A stretch of DNA of 64,000 nt from Trogon surrucura (taxonomy: Eukaryota; Chordata; Aves; Trogoniformes; Trogonidae), in NCBI GenBank assembly GCA_020746105.1, contig JAJGST010000005.1, forward strand, positions 62,001 through 126,000, in the 5' to 3' direction. Below the pieces are notes generated by a model that made no database searches, was not told the DNA's origin, and saw nothing but the letters and a program-made list of their open reading frames with translations. The position numbers and the translations under genes were made by a program. Every line of letters begins with the position of its first letter. Positions within the stretch are counted from its first letter, which is position 1. Positions 55,209 through 64,000 of this stretch are shown in pieces.

Positions 55209-56622
55209 GAACCCCTCTCGACCTACTAACCACCCCCCTTCTAATACACCCCAGGATGCCATTGGCCTTCCTGGCCACAAGGGCACAGTGCTGGCTCATG
55301 GTCATCCTGCTGCCCACCAAGATGCCCAGGTCCCTTTCCCCTACACTGCTCTCTAATAAGTCATTCCCCAACTTATACTGGAACCTGGGGTTGTTCCTAC
55401 CCAGATGCAAGACTCTACACTTACCCTTGTTATATTTCATTAAATTTTTCCCCGCCCAACTCTCCAGCCTGTCCAGGTCTCGCTGGATGGCAGCACAGCC
55501 TGCTGGCGTGTCAGCCACTCCTCCCAGCTTGGTGTCATCAGCAAACTTGCTGATAGTACTCTCTAGTCCCTCATCCAAGGCATTGATGAATATATTGAAT
55601 AATACTGGTCCCAGTACCAACCCTTGAGGGATTGGATACAGGCCTCCAACCAGACTCCGCCCCATTGACCACAACTCCTTGACTTCTTCCCCTCAGCCAG
55701 TTCACAGTCCACCTCACTACCCGAGAGTCTAGACCACACTTCCTCAGTTTGGCAACAAGGATGCTGTGGGAGACTGTGTCAAACGCTTTACTCAAGTCAA
55801 GGTAGACCACATCCACCGCTCTGCCATCATCTACCCACCTTGTTATATCCTCGTAAAAGGCTGTGAGGTTGGTCAAGCACAACTTCCCTTTGGTGAAGCC
55901 ATGTTGACTGTCTCTAATGACCCTCTTATCCTTGATATGCCTTGAGATGGCACCAAGGATAAGTCGTTCCATCACTTTCCCAGGGATGGAGGTGCGGCTG
56001 ACCGGTCTGTAGTTACCCAGGTCCTCCTTCTTGCACTTTTTGAAGACTGGAGTGACATTTGCTTCCCTCCAGTCCTCAGGCACCTCTCCGTCTCCCAAGA
56101 CTTGGCAAAGATGATGGAGAGTGGTCTAGCAATGACATCAGCCAGCTCCCTCAGCACCCGTGGATGCATCCCGTCTGGACCCATGGATTTAGGGGTGTCC
56201 AGATTGCTTAATTGGTCCCTATCCCAGTCCTCATCGACTAAAGCAAACTCCTCCACTGCCCTGACTTCCTCTGGGGCCTCAGGGGAACGGGGCTCCTCAG
56301 GACAGCCTCCGGCAGAGTAGACAGAGACAAAGAAGGCATTCAGTAACTCTGCCTTCTCTGTATCTTCTGTCACCAAGGCACCAACCCCATTCATCAGTGG
56401 GCCTACATTGCCTCTGGTGTTAGTTTTATCTGCCACGTATTTGAAAAAGCTCTTCCTGTTGTCCTTGACCCCTCTCGCCAGGTTTAATTCTAGGGAGGCC
56501 TTTGCTTTCCTAGTTGCCTCCCTACATCCTCGGACAACAGCCTTATATTCTTCCCAAGTGGCCAGCCCCGCCTTCCAAGATCTGTAAATTCTCCTCGTGC
56601 ACTTGAGCTTACCCAGCAGATC

Positions 56623-57812
56623 TCTGTTGTTTTGGTTTGGCCTGGCCGGATTCTGGCGGCAGGGGGGGGAGCTGCAGGGTGGCTTCTGCAAGAAGCTGCC
56701 AGAAGTTCCCTGAGTTTGATAGAGCCAATGCCAGATGGCTCCGAAGAGGGACCCGCCGCTGGCCAAGGCTGAGCCTGTCAGTAAAGTGATAGCAGAGGAA
56801 CCCTCTGTGAAAACATATTTAAGAAATGGGGAAAAAGAACTGCACCACAACAGCTGGCACAGAGATGGAGGAGTGAGAATACGTGGAGACACCAAGGTCA
56901 GGGAAGAAGGAGAGGGGGGAGGATGAGCTCCAGGCACCGGAGCGGAGAGTCCCCCGGGTCTGTGGTGAAGACCATGGTGAAGCGGGTTGTCCCTCTGCAG
57001 CCCATGGGCGAGGTGCAGATGTCCACCGTGAGGATCACTGCGTAGATGTCCACCGTGTAGAGGACTCCACGCTGTGTGGGTGGATGCCTGAAGGGGACCG
57101 TAGCTTGTGGGAAGCCCGCATCAGAGCAAGTCGCTGCCGGAACCTGTAGCCCGTGGAAGAGAGGAATGACCACGCTGGAGCAGGTTGGCCGGTGGGACTT
57201 TTGGGACGCTGCGGGTGGCTCACACTGGAGCAGTTTCCCCTGAAGGACTGCGCCTCAGACTCACGAGGGGTGGGCTGCCCCTGGTGAGGTGTCTCCCGTT
57301 GGGCAGTTTGTGATGAATTGCCCTTCGTGGGACGACTCACGCCGGAGAAGAGAGCGTGAAGCTTGTCTCCCGTGAGAGGGACCCCACAGTGGCCCTGGGG
57401 AAGAGTGAAGAGTCCTCCCCCGGAGTGAAGAAGCAGTGGTGGAACCAACGTTGGATGAACTGACCGTAACCCCCTCTCCCTGTCCCCCTGCGCCGCTCAG
57501 GGGGAGAAACCAGGATTGGTGTTGAGCCCGGGAAGAAGGGAGGGATGGGGGGAAGGTGTTCTGTTTAAGATCTGTTTGCTCTTTCTCACTTTTCACTACT
57601 CCTCTCTGATTAGTTCTTCTAATAGATGTACCTAATTTCCCCAAAATTGAGTCTGTTTTGCCCGGGACGGTAAATGAGAGTGATCTCCCTGTCCTTATCT
57701 CGAACTCTGAGCCCTTGGAAATATCTTCTCCCCCTGTCTAACAGTGAAGGGGAGTGAGAGAGCGGCTGTGTGGGTACCTGGCTGCCGGCCAGGGTCAAAC
57801 CACAACACCTGT
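56623..57812 (+). mobile_element. 1.18-kb ERVL-like solo LTR inside CR1, 5-bp duplication
   Basis: LTR 56628-57807 (1180 bp; TGTTTTGGTTTGG to CAAACCACAACA). The flanks TCTGT and CCTGT form a 5-bp duplication with one change; the uninterrupted plus-strand CR1 copy gives the pre-insertion target as CCTGT. Opposite orientation to the host CR1. Confidence 0.95.
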
Positions 57813-58609
57813 TTAGCCACCCAGGTCTCCTGGCTCCCTTCCTTGACTTCCTACGTGTCGGGATGCTCTGATCTTGAGCACGGTAGAAGCAGTCCCTGAA
57901 CGTTAACCAACTGTCTTGGGCCCCTTTACCTTCAAACAGCCTTGCCCATGGGATTTCTCTAGTAATTGCTTGAAAAATCCAAAGTTTGCCTGGCAAAGTC
58001 CAGGGTTGCAATTCTGCTTGCTATTTTGTTTCTGCTACACGAGATCCTGAGCTCCACCATTTCATGGTCACTGCAGCCAAGGCAGCCCTCAACCTTTACT
58101 GCTTCAGCCAGATCCTCCTTGTTAGTGAGGATGAGGTCCAGCAGTGCTCCTCTCCTAGTCGGCTCCTCCACCATTTGCATCAGAAAATTACCATCGATGC
58201 ACTGGAGGAACCTCCTGGACTGTGGCTGGCTGGCTGAGTTGTCCTTCCAGCAAACATCAGGGAAGTTAAAATCCCCCACGACAACCAGGGCCTGTGATTG
58301 TGAGACCGCTCTCAGCTGCCTGTAGAAGGCCTCATCAACTTCCTCACCCTGATCTGGTGGCCTGTAATAGACACCCACAACAGTATCTCTCCTGCCAGCC
58401 TGCCCCTTAATTCTAACCCATACACTCTCAACTTGTTCCTCATCCATGCCTGGCTGGTGTTCAAGACATTGTAGTTGCTCTTTCACGTAAAGAGCGACTC
58501 CACCACCTCGCCTGGCTGGCCTGTCTTTCCTGAAAAGGACACAGCCACCCATGACCACATTCCAGTCATGTGAGCTGTCCCACCATGTCTCTGTAATTGC
58601 CACCAGACC

Positions 58610-58704
58610 ATAATCACAGAATCACAGAATCACAGAATGTTAAAGGTTGGAAGGGACCTCAAAGATCATCTAGTCCAACCCCCCTGCCAGAGCAGGAAAT
58701 AATC
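58610..58704 (-). mobile_element. Short CR1 3' end nested in CR1 ORF2
   Basis: About 83 bp (58616-58698) from a CR1 tail (reversed: ACAGAATCACAGAATGTTAA, GATCATCTAGTCCAA), flanked by ATAATC on both sides (58610-58615, 58699-58704). A severely 5'-truncated insertion with a target duplication, which is rarely so clear for CR1. Confidence 0.93.
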
Positions 58705-58896
58705 TCCTGCCCGAACCCAGGTTTCTAGCTCCTCCTGCTTATTCCCCATGCTGCGTGCATTGGTGTATAAGCATTTCAGGGAGCAAGCTGAGCACACTGA
58801 TCTTACCCTAGGGGGATGGGAGGCCACCCGGTCCTCGTAATTTCTAGAGCACTGCCCCGCTGCAATCCCAGCTATAACCCCATTCCCCTTCATATC

Positions 58897-59962
58897 TAGT
58901 TTAAAGAACGCTCTGTGAGTCCCGCCAGCTCGTGACCAAGAATCCTTTTTTCCTTTTGTGTCATTTGAACCCCAGCTTGTTTCAGTAGATCAGGTGCCCT
59001 GTAGATCTCCCCATGGTTAAAAAATCCAAAGCTAGACCACTGGCACCACTCCTTTAGCCAAGTATTAATCTGCTGCACTTTGTCAAACCTTCCACTATTT
59101 TTCCTCGTAATTGAAGGAACAGAGGCAAACACAACCTGTGCGCTTGATCCTTCTAGCATCCGCCCCAGTGCCCTAAAGTCCCTTTTGATTGCTTCTGGCG
59201 TCTCTCTACTATCTCATCGTTACCGATCTGCATAACCAAAAGCGGGTAATAGTCCGTGGGTTTGACCAGACCAGGAAGCTTCCTGATAACATCCTTAACT
59301 CGGGCCCCAGGGAGGCAGCAGACTTCCCTGTGGGTCGGATCTGGGCGGCAGACAGGGCCCTCTGTTCCCCTCAAGAGGGAGTCTCCAATTACAATTACCC
59401 TCCTTTTTTTCTTAGATGAAGAAGTCCTAATGCGTGTATCCGAGTGACTCACCCTAGACAGCCCTATGGGTGAACCCTCCACTGACTCTTCCTTGGCCTG
59501 GCTCGCATTGTCTAGAGCCCCATACCTGTTTTGCAGGGGCAACCGGGCAGGTGAGGGAGGCCGGGCAGGGATTTTCCTTCCTCTCCTGGTAGGCACCTGC
59601 TTCCGCTCTTCCCTATCCTTTAGGTCCCCCCCTTTTGCCTGATGGCCAGAGGTGTGGGGATATTCAGCTCTTTGCGGAGCTTGCTGCTCGCCATTCAGGA
59701 CGTGACTCCACCGATCTGTCTCTCTCTCCGACTCCCTAATGCTCCTCAGCCTTTCTCCTTCCTCCTTCAGTTCAGCCACCAGGCTGAGCAGATCATTCAC
59801 CTGCTCACATCGGACACAAGTGTCACTTCCACTACCCTCCATGGCCAGTGCCAGGCTCCGGCATTCTCTGCAGCCCGAGGTCTGAACACCCACATGCTTA
59901 CGTGGGGCCTCTGTCTGGGTGTCCACTGTTTTTCTAACAACCATTGACCTGGTGGCAACCAT
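58897..59962 (-). pseudogene. CR1 ORF1, minus copy
   Basis: Starts MVATRSMVVRKTVDTQTEAP at 59962. Cys motifs GCRECRSL and DTCVRCEQV and the esterase-like VIVIGDSLLRG are intact. A frameshift near 59155 separates the C-terminal part, which continues to a stop at about 58897 (HELAGLTERSLN). Confidence 0.88.
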
Positions 59963-60430
59963 AGTTAGCTCTACAATACAAAGACTCTCTGAAAGCTATG
60001 CACGGAATAGTTTACAGGCCTTTTAAGTACTTGCCTTTTAACAAAGACTTACCCTTTTGTTCGGTGAACAGGGACGAGTCCCTGCCCTCCCCAAGGCTTC
60101 TTATACCCTGAGGGCACAGTTAACAGCTGATCACCGTGTTTAAAATCGCCGCCGCTGAGGGTGTCTCCGCCCACACTATCTCGGGTGTCCGCCCTGGAGC
60201 TGCCGGTGCGGCCTCAGGTGTGGTTGCTGTAGCCGGCTTAAAAAAAGCCCCCCAAAAGCTTTTTGCCAGCCTTTTTTTTTTGCTTAGATTCCTTCCCCAG
60301 TGCAGTCTTACCTGCTCTGAAGCTGGGCTCGACAGCAAAAATTACCAGCCTCTTACTATCATACCAAAAGAAGCTCCCAGCCCTCTGCAGGAGGATATCA
60401 GCTTTTTCCACCTACACTTGAATTCAAGAT

Positions 60431-62260
60431 AACCAAAAGTCATGTAGTTAGTTGACAGGGCAACAGGTCTACACTAGTCACGGCTTAACAGCTTGATCTT
60501 GGCCTCTTCCTAAACACAGACACATGACTTCTAGTCAGGCTGATGCACTGGCTCACATCTGTCCGCGAAAGACTGCGAGGACATGTGCCACAAGCCATCA
60601 CAAACGAGAGATTAGGGCTTTCGCCAAGCTACCGTACGGAGCAAGACTGGGTGACTTACTGAAATGGTCTTTGTAGAGCAAGACATTAATTTAAGGATGC
60701 GATCTTGCAGTCCCCCATGCTCAAAAGGAGAACATATTTTATACACAAAAAAGAAGGGGAAAAAAATTAAATCAAAAGAGAAAGATGTATATAAACAGAT
60801 TACTGGAAACCAAGATGCATAACCTGTTATTTTTCCCCTGCATACATTCAGCTATCTCAAAAAGTGACCCTTCTTCTCCTCTTCCCTTAGCAGCCTTGAA
60901 TACCAGAAAACCAGCCACTGAAAAACTCCAGGCTGGAACTCTGAAACCCTACGCTTTTCCAGCAGTTTCTGAGGAACAGCACATACCGACCTCCACACAG
61001 CATCACTGCTGCTGAAGTCATCCTCCTTCACATCCTGAACAAGCCTACCAGCTGACCGTACACGGCATCACCTGGACTTTCTAACTCTTGTTAGTACTTC
61101 CCTAGAGACTCCTCTAAAAAGCTTCAGTGCACAGCAATATTCAGTGGCTACCAAAAAAAAAAAAAAAGATTGCTTCTCATATCGTATGGGGCAGAAGCTT
61201 CGGAGTTAATCTGGTCAAGACTCGGGCCACCAAGCACTCAGACATATTCCTTCTGGCAAAGACAAGCTTAACTTCCCTTTGCATCTCCACCTACACTCTC
61301 TAAAACACACTGAGAGATGGGGAAACTTCAATCAGGATACTAATTTTGTGTTCAGAGCAGCATCCTCTCCTACAGTTAACTCTTGCCCCTTGAGGGACAA
61401 GCTGCCACTGGAGATAAGAGGGTTCTCTCAGCTCCATGCCAATGGGCCACAACACAGTAACTCTACCAAGGACCTGTACAAGCTGAACACTATGTGGAAG
61501 TTAACTTGTTAAAAAAAAAAATCGTGGAACAGCAGCTTAAGAAGTAGTCATCTTCTTCATTACATCAAGGACAAAGGACTTTCTTCGAGAGAGGATTAGC
61601 CACACCGGATTACGTGTTCTTAATCTATACAAACAGAACTGATTTTCTGCTTTTTCACAAGCATCTCTCACACTTTCTGAAAACAAGAATTTTTTGGTCT
61701 CCCCCCAAAACACTTCAAAGAAAACTAACACAAGCATCATTTCTGTGACAGCTAATCCATCCTATAAAGGTTATATGTGTGCAGCTTGCCAGGGAGTTAC
61801 AAGGTCAACTGAATGCATATCCGTTCTTTCCTTTTACTGTATTTTTTGCCCCACCATACTAAACACACTGCTTCAGCCACTTACATCAGGGCTATCGTTA
61901 ACTGTACAGAAATATTTGCCTCTAAAAACAAACCAACATATACACATCACCAAAATTATTTCTCAGTTTACGCTCAAACTCGCACCTCAAGAGTCTTCCT
62001 CATCTCCACGCTATGCAAAGCCACCTTCAGAAAAGAATAGCTGAGGTGTATGCTTAGGAAAAATCAAGGTGCAGGCGGTCAGCAGATCACACGGTCAGAT
62101 TTGTACCACTCCGCAGTTTTGCATCTGCTCAGGACAAACCCCCAAAGGGCAGCCAAGAGCCTGGGAGAAGCAGAGCACACAGAGCTCCAGTTACTCCCTA
62201 CTGCTCCGGTCGCTTTTGACATCTGTTGCAGCTCAACACAAACCAGCTCAGCCTTTAAAG
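60431..62260. other. AT-rich intron-like sequence containing one terminal exon
   Basis: Apart from the exon at 61550-61681 nothing is recognised: no CR1, no LTR. It has homopolymer runs (poly-A near 61155 and 61512). Confidence 0.45.
61550..61681 (-). CDS. Terminal exon of an unidentified gene
   Basis: A strong acceptor (TTCTTGTTTTCAG) is followed by about 43 codons, beginning SVRDACEKAENQF, with RLRTRNPVWLILSRRKSF and ending MKKMTTS before TAA. The sequence has the balanced composition of real protein, with Lys/Arg-rich helices. I do not recognise the family. No upstream exon was found with confidence in the rest of the window (one weak candidate near 63427-63545). Confidence 0.4.
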
Positions 62261-63200
62261 TGTTTTGGTTTGGCCTGGCCAGATTTCAGTGGCGGGGGGG
62301 GAGCTGCAGGGTGGCTTCTGTAAGAAGCTGCTAGAAGCTCCCCAAGATTGATAGAGCCAATGCCAGCCGGCTACAAAGAGGGACCCGCCGCTGGCCAAGG
62401 CTGAGCCTATCAGTAAGGTGATAGCAGAGGAACGCCTCTGTGAAAAACATATTTAAGAACGGGAAAAAGAACTGCGCCATAACAGCTGGCACAGAGATGG
62501 AGGAGTGAGAATCTGTGCAGACACCAAGGTCAGTGAAGAAGGAGGGGGGGGGAGGATGAGCTCCAGGCGCCGGAGCAGAAGGAATCCCCTGGGTCTGTGG
62601 TGAAGACCATGGTGAAGCGGGTTGTCCCCCTGCAGCCCATGGGCGAGGTGCAGAGGTCCACCGTGAGGATCACCGCGTAGATGTCCACCGAGGACTCGAT
62701 GAATTGCCCTTCGTGGGACGACTCACGCGGAGAAGAGAGCATGAAGCTTGTCTCCCGTGAGAGGGACCCCACGGTGGCCCTGGGGAAGAGTGAAGAGTCC
62801 TCCCCCGGAGTGAAGAAGCGGTGGAACCAACGTCGGATGAACTGACCGCAGCCCCCATTCCCTGTCCCCCTGCGCCGCTCGGGGGGAGGAGGTGGAGAAA
62901 CCAGGATTGATGTTAAGCCCGGGAAGAAGGGAGGGATGGGGGGAAGGTGTTCTGTTTAAGATTTGTTTGTTCTTTCTCACTCCTCACTCTCTCTGATTAG
63001 TTCTTTTAATAAATGTACCTAATTCCCCCAAAACTGAGTCTGTTTTGCCCGGGACGGTAAATGAGGGTGATCTCCCTGTCCTTGTCTCAAACCCTGAGCC
63101 CTTGGAGATATTTTCTCCCCCTGTTCAGTAGTGAAGGGGGGAGTGAGTGAGCGGCTGTGTGGGTACCTGGCGGCTGGCCAGGGTCAACCCACGACAAAAG
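62257..63200 (+). mobile_element. 1.18-kb-family LTR with an internal deletion
   Basis: LTR 62261-63196 (936 bp; starts TGTTTTGGTTTGG, ends GGTCAACCCACGACA). Relative to the 56628 copy, about 245 bp are missing between GTAGATGTCCACCG and GATGAATTGCCC (near 62690-62700). The flanks AAAG/AAAG (AAAGT on the right) suggest a 5-bp duplication with one T lost at the left edge. Confidence 0.9.
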
Positions 63201-63711
63201 TCACTCCACTTTATGCCACGGGCACACAGACACCTGGACACAGTTCAAACAGACTAAGAAGCTGCAATCATGGCTTGCTGTTGTTACCACTCCCATTCCT
63301 TTTCTCTTTCCTTAATACATGCCTAACACCAACAGACAAAAGAAATAAGCAAACAGATTAATATCCACTTCCATAAAAAGCATGTCATTTCTTAAGGAAT
63401 CAAAATACTTCATTACCAGGATCTTCACACAACTCAAGGAAGCCACAGACATCAGCTTTTTGGTGGAGCTCTCCCAGCTATTACACACAGCAATTAAGAA
63501 GCAGTGATCTCCACGTGCCTCTGAACGACACGGCTTCCTAACCTTAAACACACTGGTCTGTAAGAAAAGCTGTGATAAAACATTTAGCACAAGTCACGGA
63601 GTGGCATGTCAGGACGCGAAAATGAACGACAAAACCAGTTACAGCACGAGTTCAAGCCAAGCTGGGCTCCCCATTCAAGGCCACAGTTGGCAGCAGGAGA
63701 TCTGAACTGGG
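63197..63711. other. Spacer between two LTRs
   Basis: 515 bp. A minus-strand candidate exon (about 63427-63545) has an acceptor and a GTAATG donor, but two frames compete and neither is recognised. Nothing else seen. Confidence 0.4.
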
Positions 63712-64000
63712 TGTCGTGGGTTGACCCTGGCCGGCCGCCAGGTACCCACACAGCCGCTCACTCACTCCCCCTTCACTGCTGAACAGGGGAGAAAATATTT
63801 CCAAGGGTTCCGGGTTTTGAGATAAGGACAGGGAGATCACTCGCATTTACCGTCCCGGGCAAAACAGACTCAGTTTTGGGGAAATTAGGTACATTTATTA
63901 AGAACTAATCAGAGAGGAGTAGTGAGAAGTAAGATAGAGCAAACAAATCTTAAACAGAACACCTTCCCCCCATCCCTCCCTTCTTCCCGGGCTTAACACC
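63712..64000 (-). mobile_element. 1.18-kb-family LTR, cut by the window end
   Basis: Begins TGTCGTGGGTTGACCCTGG, as does the left edge of the copy at 17689, and matches it for the 289 bp available. Opposite orientation to the copy at 62261. Confidence 0.93.

Larger units (their letters stand above)
55209..58893 (-). pseudogene. CR1 ORF2, minus copy, split by two insertions
   Basis: Starts MKGNGVIAGIAAG at 58893. The CR1-tail insert breaks it at WVRAGDY; the endonuclease continues at 58603 (MAITETWWDSSH); the LTR breaks it after ARRPGWLNR; the reverse transcriptase resumes at 56620 and is frameshifted near 56060 and 55640. The catalytic FADD motif ([10 protein letters not shown]) remains. The frame ends at the satellite junction. 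Confidence 0.9.
55209..60430 (-). mobile_element. Second large CR1 LINE, interrupted and 3'-truncated
   Basis: Minus-strand CR1 with long 5' leader (60000-60430), ORF1 and most of ORF2. It lacks the last part of ORF2 and the whole 3' UTR: homology to the plus copy stops in GGTCGAGAGG. It is interrupted by a CR1 tail (58616-58698) and an LTR (56628-57807). Small frameshifts elsewhere. Confidence 0.93.

Noticed and set aside
63427-63545. Candidate exon on the minus strand
   Set aside because: Splice-like ends exist, but two frames with different acceptors compete and neither translation is recognised.

Overview
The window is bird nuclear DNA, most likely from a songbird. Evidence: many CR1 LINE fragments and two almost full-length CR1 copies ending in repeats of ATTCTGTG; a SINE made of a tRNA-Ile-like head and a CR1 tail (the TguSINE1 type described from passerines); avian-type ERV LTRs; an OR14-type (gamma-c) olfactory receptor; and gene families that are multicopy in birds (PHF7-like, ARHGAP20/TAGAP-like RhoGAP, FSIP2-like). 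Two runs of exactly 500 N (7017-7516, 49905-50404) are scaffold gaps, so linkage across them is not proven.

Layout. 1-10.6 kb is AT-rich and mostly intron-like. It holds two clear minus-strand exons of an APLF-like gene whose PBZ zinc fingers have lost ligands, one weaker candidate exon, the first gap and a minisatellite. 11.2-15.5 kb is GC-rich and carries a compact minus-strand gene of at least 13 exons with a PH domain and a RhoGAP domain; a 28-bp minisatellite lies just upstream of its first exon. 16.2-20.7 kb is CR1 debris, a 1.18-kb solo LTR with a perfect 5-bp duplication, and an isolated Arg/Ser-rich exon. 20.9-24.8 kb is a complete plus-strand PHF7-like gene, with 24-bp CRE-like repeats in its 5' flank.

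25.3-34.3 kb is a broken gammaretrovirus-like ERV (gag-pro-pol-env). Its 5' LTR is reduced to about 98 bp and abuts another 1.18-kb LTR. 34.3-41.3 kb is old CR1, LTR remnants and unassigned DNA, plus the SINE at 38.55 kb. 41.3-43.0 kb is a 612-bp solo LTR ending 62 bp upstream of the start codon of an intact olfactory receptor. 43.5-47.7 kb is a nearly full-length CR1 (+), followed directly by a 51-bp G-rich minisatellite that runs into the second gap. 50.4-52.8 kb is a CR1 fragment, an LTR and an FSIP2-like pseudogene (minus strand). 54.2-55.2 kb is a diverged array of about 165-200-bp repeats abutting a second large CR1 (-, 55.2-60.4 kb), which is interrupted by a short CR1 tail and by a 1.18-kb LTR. 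60.4-64 kb is intron-like, with one good terminal exon that I could not identify, one LTR copy with an internal deletion, and another LTR running off the end.

There is no operon-like cooperation. The intact or plausibly intact genes are the PH-RhoGAP gene, the PHF7-like gene and the olfactory receptor. The APLF-like exons and the FSIP2-like gene look decayed, and the transposons are all mutated. I found no wholly new biological system. The most notable points are the predicted lipid-anchor N-terminus of the RhoGAP, the LTR placed in the leader of the olfactory receptor, the CRE-like array by the PHF7-like promoter, the damaged zinc ligands in the APLF-like exons, and the readable order of nested transposon insertions.
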